Of a stretch of DNA of 64,000 nt, positions 27,878 through 37,492 are shown in pieces. The position numbers were made by a program, and so were the translations under genes. The DNA lies in NCBI RefSeq assembly GCF_000986785.1, contig NZ_LAYY01000015.1, positions 1 through 64,000 on the forward strand, written 5' to 3'. This stretch comes from Mesobacillus campisalis. Its GTDB lineage: Bacteria; Bacillota; Bacilli; Bacillales; Cytobacillaceae. Below the pieces are notes generated by a model. It had not been told where the DNA came from and made no database searches. It saw only the letters and a program-made list of their open reading frames with translations. Position 1 is the first letter of the stretch; the number at the start of each line of letters is the position of its first letter.

Positions 27878-28110
27878 TTATCAAGCATGGCAATGATATT
27901 TTCAGAAGAAGGAAACAATCCAGTTTCATCCTTAGAATAGATCTTTTCGCCGTTGACAGTGACTTCAAATACCCCGCCGGATGCAGGGATCAGTTCCATC
28001 TTGGAAATCCTGGTACGGAAGTGTGTAAAAAGGTCTTCTGCGAAACTCGCAGCTTTTGGCGCAAAGTTTCACTGCATGCAAAATTCGACTGTAATGTGAT
28101 AGCTTTCCAT
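27874..28110 (-). CDS. SelW/Rdx-family selenoprotein (in-frame TGA)
   Basis: The minus-strand frame from the ATG at 28110 gives 78 aa if the TGA at 28071-28069 is selenocysteine (residue 14). GGAGG lies seven bases upstream of the ATG. The N-terminal motif FCMQU is the CxxU redox site of the SelW/Rdx thioredoxin-like family. The C-terminal part MELIPASGGVFEVTVNGEKI also fits that family. A perfect hairpin begins 16 nt after the TGA. The predicted role is thiol-linked redox; the true substrate is unknown. Reading TGA as stop would leave only 13 residues. selD starts 128 bp away on the opposite strand. Confidence 0.9.
28038..28052 (-). promoter_or_regulatory. candidate bacterial SECIS of the SelW-like gene
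   Basis: A perfect 6-bp stem CTGCGA/TCGCAG with the loop GTT begins 16 nt after the TGA. The first loop base is G, as in known bacterial SECIS elements. Confidence 0.7.
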
Positions 28111-28238
28111 TTCAATGCCTCCGATTTGAATTTTATACTGCCATTGTAGTGGAAACGCGGCGATTTAGCAATTTCCCGGATTTCTGAAGTGCTTTTAAAA
28201 GTAAGCTCCTGTATACTAATGTCTGGAGGTGTTAAGCT

Positions 28239-29291
28239 TTGAGTGAACAAGAAAAAATCCGTCTAACCTCTTTGTCAACTAAAGCTGGCTGAGGGTGCAA
28301 AATCAGTCCTGAGGACTTGGCGCAGGTTCTGCGTCTATTACCAAAACAAGATCCCGTACCGGAACTTCTGGTAGGAAATGAAACATCCGATGATGCCGGT
28401 GTCTACAAACTGACCGACAGCATTGCCCTGATCCAGACGGTCGACTACTTCACCCCCGTTGTGGATGATCCATATATGTTTGGCCAGATTGCCGCTGCCA
28501 ACGCGCTGAGCGATGTGTACGCGATGGGAGGCGAGCCGAAGACCGTCATGAACATCGTCGGTTACCCGGTGAAGAAGCTGGGGCCTGATATCCTCTCTGA
28601 AATCATGAGAGGCTCCGCCGACAAGGTGAAGGAATCGGGTGCCGTTACAGTCGGAGGCCATTCCGTCGATGACCAGGAGCCAAAATTCGGCCTTTCGGTA
28701 ACAGGTATTGCCCATCCGGATGATATCTGGAAGAACGTCGGCGCTAAGCCTGGCGATGTGCTTGTTCTTACCAAACCGATCGGTGTCGGCATCCTGACAA
28801 CCGGCATCAAGCGAAATGCTGTTACTCCCGAACAGGAGAAAAGTGTCGTTGAAGCCATGGCTCTGCTGAACAAATCGGCGGCTGAGGCACTTAAGCCTTT
28901 CCGGCCGCATGCGGTTACAGATGTCACCGGCTTTGGATTGCTCGGCCACGGCAGCGAAATGGCTGGCGGCAGCGGAGTGAGCCTGGAAATTACCCTTTCC
29001 AAAGTGCCTGTTCTGGACGGCACGTTTGAGCTTGCGGCTCAAGGTGTGGTTCCAGGCGGCTCAAAAGCCAATCATAAATGGCTTGAGAACGATATCGACT
29101 ATGGTGATCTAAGCACCGAGGAACAGCTCGTCTTGTGCGATGCGATCACCTCTGGAGGACTGCTGGCTGCCCTTCCCGAAGAAGCAGCAGGCGCGTATGT
29201 GGAAGAATGCCATAAGCGCGGCCTGAGCCATGCTGCCATCATTGGCCGTGTGGTAGGGAAAAGCGACAAGCTCATTACGGTTCTCCGTTAA
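28239..29291 (+). CDS. selD: selenide, water dikinase SelD (itself Sec-containing)
   Basis: The 350-aa enzyme makes selenophosphate from selenide and ATP. It begins with TTG at 28239, nine bases after GGAGG, and reads MSEQEKIRLTSLSTKAGUGC. The TGA at 28290-28292 is therefore residue 18, at the catalytic Cys/Sec position next to Gly-Cys-Lys of SelD. Downstream are the ATP-binding blocks ALSDVYAMGG and TDVTGFGLLGHGSEMAGG. A short hairpin follows the TGA. Starting after the TGA would remove the catalytic residue, so the longer reading is preferred. It is divergent from the SelW-like gene. Confidence 0.94.
28305..28317 (+). promoter_or_regulatory. candidate bacterial SECIS of selD
   Basis: AGTCC-TGA-GGACT, a perfect 5-bp stem with a 3-nt loop whose second base is G, lies 12 nt after the TGA. 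Confidence 0.6.
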
Positions 29292-29328
29292 AAAAACAGC
29301 ATGCCTTTCATTGGCATGCTGTTTTTCT
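29291..29328. terminator. terminator between selD and yitT
   Basis: AAACAGCATGCC and GGCATGCTGTTT pair with a 7-nt loop, ending both convergent genes. Confidence 0.9.
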
Positions 29329-30139
29329 ATGCAACCCGCTTATGGAAAAACCCCATCACTTCCACCGTTTCTGTTATATTGACAAAGGCGGCCGAATCAA
29401 TTTCCGAAATCAGCGACTTTACTTCCGTTAATTCATATCGCGATATGACGGTCATTAAAATATGCCTCCTTGTATTGGAGTAACCACCGATTCCATCCAT
29501 CACCGTCACTCCCCTGTATACGTTTGTCAGCAAATGCTGGCGCATCTCTTCGCCTTTTTCGGTAATAATGGTCAGCGTCAGTTTTACGTGGTGCGTGAAC
29601 ACGGCATCCACCACCTTGCCGGTCACAAAAATGGAGGCCATTGTATAAAGTGCTGCATCCCAATTAAATAGAAAACCACTTATCAGGATGATAGCACCAT
29701 TCATGACTGTCAGCATGGAGCCAATTGGAAAATCCCTCTTCCGGGCGATAAGCATGCCAATCACGTCAAAGCCGCCGGAAGAACCAGAACAGCGGAAGAT
29801 GAGTCCGATACCAAGACCAACCACTGCTCCCCCAAAAATCGAGGAAAGGACCATTTCATGGGCAATTTCCACAACCGGAATCATATAAAGCCCAATCGAA
29901 ATCATCGTCACCGCCAGGATCGTCAGGAGGATAAATTTCCGGCCAAGCTTAAAGTAGCCCAGAATAAGGAGCGGCAAATTCAGCAGGAAATTGGCAACCC
30001 CTGTATCCATGGGGGTCAGCATGCCAACGATCATGGAAATTCCGCTCAATCCGCTGCTTAAAATTTCATGCGGTATCAAGAATAGATTAAACCCGGCAGC
30101 CGTAATCAGCGAGCCAATGATGATCCCGATATATTGCAT
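29327..30139 (-). CDS. YitT-family membrane protein
   Basis: The 270-aa protein has about five membrane segments in the N-terminal two thirds and a soluble C-terminal DUF2179 domain. The conserved FRCSGSSGGFDVIGMLI segment marks the YitT family (formerly DUF161). AAGGAGGATAT lies before the ATG. Transport or signalling roles have been suggested for the family but none is established. It is convergent with selD. Confidence 0.85.
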   Translation of the reverse strand: MQYIGIIIGSLITAAGFNLFLIPHEILSSGLSGISMIVGMLTPMDTGVANFLLNLPLLILGYFKLGRKFILLTILAVTMISIGLYMIPVVEIAHEMVLSSIFGGAVVGLGIGLIFRCSGSSGGFDVIGMLIARKRDFPIGSMLTVMNGAIILISGFLFNWDAALYTMASIFVTGKVVDAVFTHHVKLTLTIITEKGEEMRQHLLTNVYRGVTVMDGIGGYSNTRRHILMTVISRYELTEVKSLISEIDSAAFVNITETVEVMGFFHKRVA

Positions 30140-30280
30140 TGGGATATCCTCCTTCTCTGTATCTTATATAAGAGCATACAAAGGGATCAGGCATAAGTAA
30201 ATTTAATAGTTTTTTATAATAATTTAAAGAAATCTGGCAAACTTTGCCTCGGAGGACCGAGACCTCCTGCTCCACCCCAC

Positions 30281-30309
30281 AAAAAAAGGACAGCCGCAGC
30301 TGCCCTTTC
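30281..30309 (-). terminator. terminator after tdh
   Basis: A GGGCAGC/GCTGTCC stem followed by seven T on the minus strand lies next to the tdh stop codon. Confidence 0.85.
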
Positions 30310-30314
30310 TCCTG

Positions 30315-31274
30315 TTAAGCGTTTTGCTTATTCAACTTTGTTTCAAGCTTGGCGAGCATATCCTTTGTCATTGCATCGAGGTCGTATGTCGCCTTAAAGC
30401 CCCATTCTTCTTTGGCCGCGGTGGCGTCAATGGAGTTTGGCCAGCTGTCGGCAATCTTTTGGCGGACTGGGTCGACATTATAGGAAAGCGTGAAGCCTGG
30501 CAGCTCCTTTTTGATCGAAGCCGCTATTCCCTCGGGATCGAAGCTCATTGCCGTCACATTGAAAGCATTGCGGTGCTTCAGCCGGGAACCGTCCGCTTCC
30601 ATCAAATCAATAATCGCCTGAAGAGCGTCCGGCATATACATCATGTCCATATACGTGCCTCTATCAATATAGGATGTGTAGCTTCCATTTTTAATAGCTT
30701 CATAATAAATTTCCACCGCATAATCGGTCGTGCCGCCTCCTGGAGGGGTGACATACGAAATCAATCCCGGGAAGCGCAATCCTCTTGTATCAACGCCAAA
30801 CCGGTGGAAATAGTAGTCGGCAAGCAGCTCGCCCGCTACTTTGTTTACCCCGTACATCGTGGTTGGGCGCTGGATGGTGTCCTGGGGCGTATCGTCCTTT
30901 GGAGTCGACGGGCCAAACGCACCGATCGAGCTGGGTGTGAAGAACTTGGCGTTCCGGTCCCTGGCTGTTTCCAGGGCATTCATCAGGCCGCCCATATTCA
31001 GGTTCCAGGCAAATACCGGATTGGCTTCTGCTGTTGCCGATAAAAGGGCCGCCATGTGGATGATCGTGTCTGCCTGATGCCTGGCGGCGATTTCCGCCAT
31101 CTTGTTTCCATCCATCACATCAAGGATTTCGAAAGGGCCGTCCTTGGCTGCCTGGCTGTCGTTTGTTCTAACGTCGGTGGCTAGGACATTTGCACTGCCG
31201 TATGCTTCCCTTAGTTTAACTGTCAATTCTGAACCAATTTGTCCAAGAGCCCCAGTAATCATAATCCTTTTCAT
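30315..31274 (-). CDS. tdh: L-threonine dehydrogenase (SDR type)
   Basis: The 319-aa protein starts at the ATG at 31274 with GGAGG upstream. The Rossmann motif is [11 protein letters not shown] near residue 7 and the catalytic YGVNK follows later, in an extended SDR (epimerase-like) fold. Together with the downstream partner kbl, it oxidises threonine to 2-amino-3-ketobutyrate. The pair tdh-kbl is well known as the threonine-to-glycine route in Bacillaceae. It follows kbl directly, so both are on one transcript. The epimerase name would fit the fold but not the context. Confidence 0.9.
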   Translation of the reverse strand: MKRIMITGALGQIGSELTVKLREAYGSANVLATDVRTNDSQAAKDGPFEILDVMDGNKMAEIAARHQADTIIHMAALLSATAEANPVFAWNLNMGGLMNALETARDRNAKFFTPSSIGAFGPSTPKDDTPQDTIQRPTTMYGVNKVAGELLADYYFHRFGVDTRGLRFPGLISYVTPPGGGTTDYAVEIYYEAIKNGSYTSYIDRGTYMDMMYMPDALQAIIDLMEADGSRLKHRNAFNVTAMSFDPEGIAASIKKELPGFTLSYNVDPVRQKIADSWPNSIDATAAKEEWGFKATYDLDAMTKDMLAKLETKLNKQNA

Positions 31275-31307
31275 GCTGCAGTTTTCCTCCAAGTCTCTCC
31301 TAGCTTT

Positions 31308-32501
31308 TTATTGAATGATGCCCATTTCCTTGCCAACCTTTTCGTAAACAGCCAGGGCACGGTCAAGCATCTCTTTCGTGTGTGCTGCGGAAGGCATATT
31401 CCGCACACGTCCCGTTCCCCTCGGCACCGTTGGGAATACAATGGATTTTGCATACACACCTTCTTCATTCAGCCTGCTGCTGAACTTCTGTGTCTGCACT
31501 TCATCGCCAATGATGCAAGGCGTAATCGGTGTTTCGCTGTCTCCAATATCGAACCCAAGCTTCTCAAGACCCGCTTTCAGGTAATTGGCATTCTCCCAGA
31601 GGCGCTGATTCAACTCGGTGCTTTCTGACAAAATCTCAATCGCCTTGATGGACGCAGCAACATCGGCCGGCGTAAGAGAAGTCGAGAACAGGAACGGACG
31701 GCTTCGGACTTTGAGCCAGTCAATCAAGTCGCGTTTCCCGGCCACATAGCCTCCGACTACCCCAATCGCTTTGGAAAGCGTGCCAATCTGGAAATCGATT
31801 TTATCTGATAAGCCAAAATGTTTGACCGTTCCTGCTCCATCGCCAAGAACACCTGATCCATGGGCATCGTCCACATAGGTAATCAAATCGAATTCCTCGG
31901 CGATCTCCACGATTTCCGGAAGCTTGGCAATATCGCCGTCCATGGAGAAAACGCCATCGGTGATCACCATGATTTTATTGTATTTGCCTGAGTCTCTTGC
32001 TTCTTTGGCTTTTGTCCGCAAATCCACCATGTCGGAATGATTGAAACGGATGATGGTCGCACGGGAAAGGCGGCAGCCGTCAATGATGGAGGCATGGTTG
32101 AGTTCATCGGAAAGAATGGCATCATTCTTGTCCATGACAGCGGAAATCGCCGCCATGTTGCAATTGAAGCCCGACTGATAGGCGATAGCGGCTTCCGTCT
32201 TCTTGAACTGAGCAAGTTTTTCCTCCAGTTCAAGATGGATTTCAAGCGTTCCATTGATCGTCCTTACCGCACCTGCACCAACGCCATAAGTATTGACCGC
32301 TTCAATTGCAGCCTTTTTCAACCTGTCATCGGTAGCCAGACCAAGATAATTGTTGGACGATAAATTAACAAGCTCCCTGCCGTTTATTTGGATCAACGGG
32401 CCATTTGCGCTTTGCAGCGGATCGATCACATTGTAGAGACCCTTTACTTTTAAGTCTTCAAGGTTTTCATTTAAAAATTGCCCCAACTGTTTGCTGGACA
32501 T
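31308..32501 (-). CDS. kbl: 2-amino-3-ketobutyrate CoA ligase
   Basis: The 397-aa PLP enzyme splits 2-amino-3-ketobutyrate with CoA to glycine and acetyl-CoA. The start at 32501 has GAGGAGG upstream. The PLP lysine is in [15 protein letters not shown] and [10 protein letters not shown] is the conserved ring-stacking region. Size and motifs fit the alpha-oxoamine synthase family; a closely related 8-amino-7-oxononanoate synthase (BioF) is the alternative, but the adjacent tdh favours Kbl. Confidence 0.93.
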   Translation of the reverse strand: MSSKQLGQFLNENLEDLKVKGLYNVIDPLQSANGPLIQINGRELVNLSSNNYLGLATDDRLKKAAIEAVNTYGVGAGAVRTINGTLEIHLELEEKLAQFKKTEAAIAYQSGFNCNMAAISAVMDKNDAILSDELNHASIIDGCRLSRATIIRFNHSDMVDLRTKAKEARDSGKYNKIMVITDGVFSMDGDIAKLPEIVEIAEEFDLITYVDDAHGSGVLGDGAGTVKHFGLSDKIDFQIGTLSKAIGVVGGYVAGKRDLIDWLKVRSRPFLFSTSLTPADVAASIKAIEILSESTELNQRLWENANYLKAGLEKLGFDIGDSETPITPCIIGDEVQTQKFSSRLNEEGVYAKSIVFPTVPRGTGRVRNMPSAAHTKEMLDRALAVYEKVGKEMGIIQ

Positions 32502-32640
32502 GAAGATACCTCCTCGATATACATTTGTCTTTTTCACAAGGACATTAAACTATTGATTTATGACTGATAAAATCTAGGTTTAACAAAATATACTTTAACA
32601 TATTTTATGCAAATGTACACTCATGAGAGACAGAGAATAC

Positions 32641-32672
32641 AAAAAGAAGAAGACAGCCGCTGTCTTCTTCTC
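32641..32672 (-). terminator. terminator after pssA
   Basis: An almost complete inverted repeat AGAAGAAGACAGC/GCTGTCTTCTTCT is followed by five T on the minus strand. Confidence 0.88.
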
Positions 32673-32688
32673 AGTCATGATGAAAATG

Positions 32689-33432
32689 TTATTTCTTATC
32701 TTTGCGGAGCTTGAATTTAAACCGCTTTGGCAATTGGCGTCTCCTGATTGGAAATCTGGGATCCTTTTCCTTGAAGAAACGAACCACTACATAGAGGATA
32801 TAGGTGGCAAGCGCAGCATAAAAGAAAATGGGCACCTGTTCGAACCGTGCTTTTGCAAAAAGATACACCATATAAAACAGGAATAATGTGATAAGGACAC
32901 CGTACTTCGGCAAACCAATCTTTTTAAAGCTGGGAAACTTAATCGTACTGACCATCAAAATCGCAAGCACAAAGAAGATGATCAGGAAAATCATGACCGG
33001 AATCCTGTTGGCGAACATCACCAAAAAGGTGACGATTCCGCCGGCAAGGGTAATGGGAATTCCCTTAAAATGCTTCAGTGTTTCGGTTGGAGGGGTGATA
33101 TTGAACCTTGCCAGGCGGTATGCCCCGAATAACGGAAACAAACCAGCCATGAGGATTCCGTATGTCCCAAAACCGTCAAAGTACGTATGAGCGGCAAGGA
33201 AGGCCGGCACGACGCCAAATGAGACGATATCGGCAAGGGAGTCCAGCTCCTTCCCCAATTCGTTGGAAACACCGAGGATCCTCGCGACCCGGCCGTCGAC
33301 AGCATCGAGCATGATGGCAATGAATATCAGGATAACGGCATTCCGATAATCGCCATTGATAATATAGCTGATTGCCAGGAACCCGCAAAATAAATTTCCA
33401 AATGTGAGCAGATTAGGTATATGTCTTTTCAT
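32689..33432 (-). CDS. pssA: CDP-diacylglycerol-serine O-phosphatidyltransferase
   Basis: This 247-aa membrane enzyme makes phosphatidylserine. The CDP-alcohol phosphotransferase motif is complete: DAVDGRVARILG, followed by the later GKELDSLAD with the two further aspartates. About seven or eight membrane segments and a basic C-terminal tail are visible. It is the committed step to phosphatidylethanolamine. It appears to stand alone. Confidence 0.93.
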   Translation of the reverse strand: MKRHIPNLLTFGNLFCGFLAISYIINGDYRNAVILIFIAIMLDAVDGRVARILGVSNELGKELDSLADIVSFGVVPAFLAAHTYFDGFGTYGILMAGLFPLFGAYRLARFNITPPTETLKHFKGIPITLAGGIVTFLVMFANRIPVMIFLIIFFVLAILMVSTIKFPSFKKIGLPKYGVLITLFLFYMVYLFAKARFEQVPIFFYAALATYILYVVVRFFKEKDPRFPIRRRQLPKRFKFKLRKDKK

Positions 33433-33593
33433 ATCGCACGCCTTTCTAATGTCAAAATAAGCATGATTCTATCATAGTCTCTTATTCCCTATTTTCCAGT
33501 CAATAATGTTAAAGAATGATCACAATGAGTACCGAATTTTTCCTGTCTTCCCATTATATTCGATTCTCCCCCGGTAATAAAACCTATTTTATT

Positions 33594-33632
33594 CAAAAAA
33601 AATAGCAGCGCTTATTCGCCGCCGCTATATTT
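33594..33632 (-). terminator. terminator after abrB-like gene
   Basis: ATAGCGGCG and CGCTGCTAT pair on the minus strand with a 9-nt loop and are followed by a T run. Confidence 0.75.
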
Positions 33633-33635
33633 CTA

Positions 33636-33914
33636 TTATTTGACAAGCAATTCTTCTATTTCTCTTGCAAGCCTCTCCGCACCTTCACGGCTGAGAATAA
33701 TTTTACCGCCGGCGAATTCATGATTATCCTGGCTGACGTTCCCGGTCATCATGCAAGTTTTATCTGGCTGGTATTTCTGGAGGATGATCGTATCTTCATC
33801 TACAAAAATTTCAAGCGGGTCATTTTCCTGAATCCCCATTTTTTTGCGAAGCTCCATCGGAATGACGATACGGCCAAGCTGGTCTGTTTTGCGGACAATC
33901 CCAGTCGCTTTCAT
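33636..33914 (-). CDS. AbrB-family transition-state regulator
   Basis: This 92-aa protein has the N-terminal AbrB swapped-hairpin DNA-binding domain (MKATGIVRKTDQLGRIVIP) and a C-terminal dimerisation part with SREGAERLAREIEELL. Length and sequence match AbrB and its paralogue Abh, which repress stationary-phase genes. Which one it is cannot be decided without context; the neighbours give no help. Confidence 0.9.
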   Translation of the reverse strand: MKATGIVRKTDQLGRIVIPMELRKKMGIQENDPLEIFVDEDTIILQKYQPDKTCMMTGNVSQDNHEFAGGKIILSREGAERLAREIEELLVK

Positions 33915-33999
33915 AATTATTCCTCCTTCCCTAAGACAATTATAGCAAACGGAGGGATATTTTTACATTATAAATGATTCTTTCGTCCCTTTTCTATGA

Positions 34000-34034
34000 A
34001 AAAGGCCCTGCCCACAGGGGAGGACCTTTCTATT
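34000..34034 (-). terminator. terminator after LVIVD protein
   Basis: AAAGGTCCT and AGGGCCTTT pair on the minus strand around a C-rich loop, followed by T. Confidence 0.7.
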
Positions 34035-34043
34035 GCTGATTTC

Positions 34044-35441
34044 TTATTTTGTTCCGGGCTGTGGAGTGCTGCCATTGTTTTTAAGCAATACTTTCAACCC
34101 TGTGCCAATATCGGAGGCAAGGACAAAATTGCGGTCCACATAGACCCCCCAGATATCCGATTTTTCCGGTACATACTTGCCGATTTCCACAGGATTCGCA
34201 GGGTCGCTGATGTCAACTGCCCGTACCCCGCCAGCATAATGGGACAGATAAAGCGTATTGCCATGTACCTTTGGATCGTGGACGGTGTTGGCGAAAGTTG
34301 TTCCATTTTCAATATTGTCCACAAGGTCGGTTTTAAATTCGCTTAATAGTTTTGGATTGGTTTTATCTTTAATGTCGAAAATCCTTGTATAGCCATAGGA
34401 AGATTCATAGCCAGGCCTTACTGGAACATACACTTCCCTTGTTTCAATCAGCACATTTCCGCCCTTGGCCAGCGCTGCTGAATGCGCAGATCCCTGCTGG
34501 TTGCTTGCGAAATCGGTTCTTCCCAGGAACTTGGGGTCTTGTGGGTTGCTGATATCAAAAATGATTGTGCCCAAATCCCACATGGAAATGTAAGCAAACT
34601 TCCCGGTTTCGTCGACCATCGTGCTATGGTTGAAGACCGGGCGTGTCTTGCCGTCCGGGGCATTCCAATGGTATCCATTAAAGTCTTCCGGTATTTCAGG
34701 AAGCGTTCTCGGATCGAATTCCCAAACCTTTTCCGGCTTCGCAGGGTTTGACACATCAACAATCTGGAAGTCTTTTTCTTCTCCATGGCTATAATAATCA
34801 GCGTAAGGATTGGCAGCGAGCACAATCGCCCGGTTTCCCTGCATGGTTAAATAAAGCTCGTGTGTTCCGTTCGTCTTCTTTGTCACTTCGTAGAATCCAA
34901 GCTTTTTAGGAGAAGCCGGATTGGTGACATCATATAAAAGGAATCCGCCTTTTGATGCTGGATTGGTCCTGCTGATCTGCTGGACGCTGACAACCGCAAG
35001 ATCCCCTTTGAAATCTGGAGTATTGACGGACTTGACGATCACCTTTTCCTGCCATGTTCCCGGAATATCATTCCCGAAAACAGCAACTTCCTTAGGGTTG
35101 GACGGGTCTTTCAGGTCAAAAACTCGGACACCGCCGTTGCCGCCGTTTTGGGTATGAGTCCCAATGTAGGCATACCCTTTATGTGCAAAAACATCACCGA
35201 ATGAATTTTGCTTGCCGTCCGGACGGACAACCTTCATTTCCGGGGCTGCTGCTTCATGAAGGAATTGCAGGTTCTTGCTCCCTTCCAGCACAGGGACGGC
35301 CAATTCGCTGTATCCTTGTCTTTCACCTTTTTCAATGTTGACATCCCCAAGCTCATCATGAGCAAGTACATTAAATGGAATCGCTGCAAAAGCCAGACTC
35401 CCTGCAAGAATGGTGCTGGTAAGCAAGTTTCGTTTTTTCAA
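34044..35441 (-). CDS. secreted LVIVD-repeat beta-propeller protein
   Basis: The 465-aa protein starts MKKRNLLTSTILAGSLAFAA, a signal peptide with a probable cleavage after VLAHD. It then contains several LVIVD-type repeats (YVFDLKDPSNPKEVA-like, VFDVSNPAKPEKVWEF), predicted to form a beta-propeller. Such proteins are exported and may bind surface partners. No catalytic motif is seen. It is a single gene. Confidence 0.82.
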   Translation of the reverse strand: MKKRNLLTSTILAGSLAFAAIPFNVLAHDELGDVNIEKGERQGYSELAVPVLEGSKNLQFLHEAAAPEMKVVRPDGKQNSFGDVFAHKGYAYIGTHTQNGGNGGVRVFDLKDPSNPKEVAVFGNDIPGTWQEKVIVKSVNTPDFKGDLAVVSVQQISRTNPASKGGFLLYDVTNPASPKKLGFYEVTKKTNGTHELYLTMQGNRAIVLAANPYADYYSHGEEKDFQIVDVSNPAKPEKVWEFDPRTLPEIPEDFNGYHWNAPDGKTRPVFNHSTMVDETGKFAYISMWDLGTIIFDISNPQDPKFLGRTDFASNQQGSAHSAALAKGGNVLIETREVYVPVRPGYESSYGYTRIFDIKDKTNPKLLSEFKTDLVDNIENGTTFANTVHDPKVHGNTLYLSHYAGGVRAVDISDPANPVEIGKYVPEKSDIWGVYVDRNFVLASDIGTGLKVLLKNNGSTPQPGTK

Positions 35442-35754
35442 AAGAATTCCCCCAAATTCAAAAATATGTAAAAACCTTTCTATTTAACAATATAGCAAGG
35501 GGATAAAACGAGCTCAAACACTTATTTCAATATTTAGTAAATTCAGTTAGATATTCCTATATTTTCATAAGTCTTCGCGAATCTATTGGCGGTGTTTTTT
35601 AGAGATAGAGCATGACATCGGACCTATATCATTTTAGGCGGAGTCCGGCTTACTCTGCCTTATCCAATATAAAACACTGGTATGAAACGCTGGGTTTTAG
35701 TATTATCGAATAATGAGCAATTTTATTTAACCCATAAAAGCGAGGAAAAAATAG
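35442..35754. other. intergenic gap with no gene seen
   Basis: This 313-bp AT-rich gap lies between the divergent LVIVD and ABC-F genes and must hold both promoters. I saw no coding frame with a ribosome binding site, no repeat array and no clear riboswitch. Confidence 0.7.
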
Positions 35755-37305
35755 ATGAGTTTATTAACCGTAGAGAAATTAAGCCATACATTTGGCGATC
35801 GGACTCTTTTTAAAGATGTATCCTTCCGCCTCCTGGCTGAGGACCATGCGGGGCTGGTCGGCGCAAACGGCGTTGGCAAATCAACCCTGATGAACATCAT
35901 TACCAACCAGCTGATTCATGACAGCGGAAAAGTCGATTGGACACCAGGGACACATTACGGATACCTGGATCAGCATACCGTCCTGACACCGGGGCGCACT
36001 ATCCGCGACGTATTGAACGATGCCTTTCTTCCCCTCTTTAAAAAGGAGGAAGAATTAAATGAAGTAACTGGCAAAATGGCGGATGCCTCTCCAGAGGAGC
36101 TGGAAGAGCTGCTCGAGCAGATGGCAGCCATCCAGGACGAGCTGGATGCCGGCGGTTTTTACACACTGGACATGAAAGTCGAAGAAGCAGCCCGCGGGCT
36201 TGGCATCGATGCAATCGGGCTTGACCGGGATGTAGCCGCATTGAGCGGCGGGCAGCGGACAAAAGTCCTGCTTGCCAAACTTTTGCTGGAGCAGCCAAAA
36301 GTGCTGCTTCTCGACGAGCCGACCAACTACCTGGATGTCGAGCATATTCGCTGGCTTTCCGGCTACCTGAAAGAGTATCCGTACGCATTCCTGCTGATTT
36401 CCCATGATACCGAGTTCATGAACTCCGTTTCCAACGTGATCTTCCACCTGGAATTCTCCAAGCTGTCCCGTTATACGGCGACGTACGAGAAGTTCCTCGA
36501 GCTCGCGGAAATCAATAAGAACCAGCATCTCAATGCCTATGAAAAACAGCAGGAATTTATTAAAAAGCAGGAAGACTTCATCGCCAAGAACAAGGCGCGC
36601 TACTCTACCACAGGACGGGCAAAGAGCCGCCAGAAACAGCTGGACCGGATGGAGCGCATCGACCGGCCGGAAACAGCAATCAAGCCGACCTTCGAGTTCA
36701 AAGAGTCGCGCAGCAGCAGCCGGTATGTGTTTGAAGGCACTGATTTTGAAATCGGCTATACACACCCGTTGCTTCCAAAGCTGTCGATGACAATCGAGCG
36801 CGGGGAGAAAATTGCCATTGTTGGTATGAACGGTGTCGGAAAATCGACGCTGTTAAAAACCATTCTTGGCAAAATCCCGGCATTAAGCGGGAAAATCGAG
36901 CGCGGGGATTTCCTGTATCCTTCCTATTTTGAACAGGAAGTCAAAGCCAGGGATATTACGCCAATTGACGATGTCTGGAGTGCGTTCCCGAGCCTTGATC
37001 AGCACCAGGTAAGAGCTGCCCTGGCCCGCTGCGGGTTGAAAAACGAGCATATTTCCCGTCCCCTTCCGCAGCTGAGCGGCGGTGAACAGGCGAAAGTGCG
37101 CCTTTGCAAGCTCATGATGGAAGAAAGCAACTGGCTGCTGTTCGATGAGCCGACCAACCACCTGGATGTCACAGCCAAGGAAGAACTGAAGAAAGCGATG
37201 AAAAACTTCAAGGGAACGATCGTCCTTGTCAGCCACGAACCTGACTTTTATGAAGACTGGGTCACAAAGGTGTGGAATGTGGAGGAATGGGCGCAAAAAG
37301 CGTAA
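35755..37305 (+). CDS. yfmM: ABC-F ATPase, YfmM-like
   Basis: The 516-aa protein has two ABC domains and no membrane part. The Walker A motifs are GANGVGKSTLMN (near 38) and GMNGVGKSTLLK (near 360). The signatures are LSGGQRTKVLLAKLL and LSGGEQAKVRLCKLM. A charged linker lies between them with the KQEDFIAKNKARYSTTGRAK pattern of the ABC-F family. ABC-F proteins act on the ribosome in translation or antibiotic protection. Similarity in length and sequence is to B. subtilis YfmM as I recall it. Confidence 0.85.
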   Translation: MSLLTVEKLSHTFGDRTLFKDVSFRLLAEDHAGLVGANGVGKSTLMNIITNQLIHDSGKVDWTPGTHYGYLDQHTVLTPGRTIRDVLNDAFLPLFKKEEELNEVTGKMADASPEELEELLEQMAAIQDELDAGGFYTLDMKVEEAARGLGIDAIGLDRDVAALSGGQRTKVLLAKLLLEQPKVLLLDEPTNYLDVEHIRWLSGYLKEYPYAFLLISHDTEFMNSVSNVIFHLEFSKLSRYTATYEKFLELAEINKNQHLNAYEKQQEFIKKQEDFIAKNKARYSTTGRAKSRQKQLDRMERIDRPETAIKPTFEFKESRSSSRYVFEGTDFEIGYTHPLLPKLSMTIERGEKIAIVGMNGVGKSTLLKTILGKIPALSGKIERGDFLYPSYFEQEVKARDITPIDDVWSAFPSLDQHQVRAALARCGLKNEHISRPLPQLSGGEQAKVRLCKLMMEESNWLLFDEPTNHLDVTAKEELKKAMKNFKGTIVLVSHEPDFYEDWVTKVWNVEEWAQKA

Positions 37306-37345
37306 CGAGGATAACCGGCGCCTTAAACGGCAAAGGGACTATAAA

Positions 37346-37385
37346 AAATCCGCCATTTCTTCTATTAATAATGGCGGTTTGTTCA
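37346..37385 (+). terminator. terminator after ABC-F gene
   Basis: CCGCCAT and ATGGCGG pair across a 14-nt loop and are followed by TTTGTT. Confidence 0.7.
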
Positions 37386-37492
37386 ATCGATAAATGCGAT
37401 ATGCTTTTATCCATGCTATCGATTAAATAAATTGTGCCTTCGATTTCAATACGTTATGATACAAACGTACTAATAGAAAAAGGAGACTGCAC

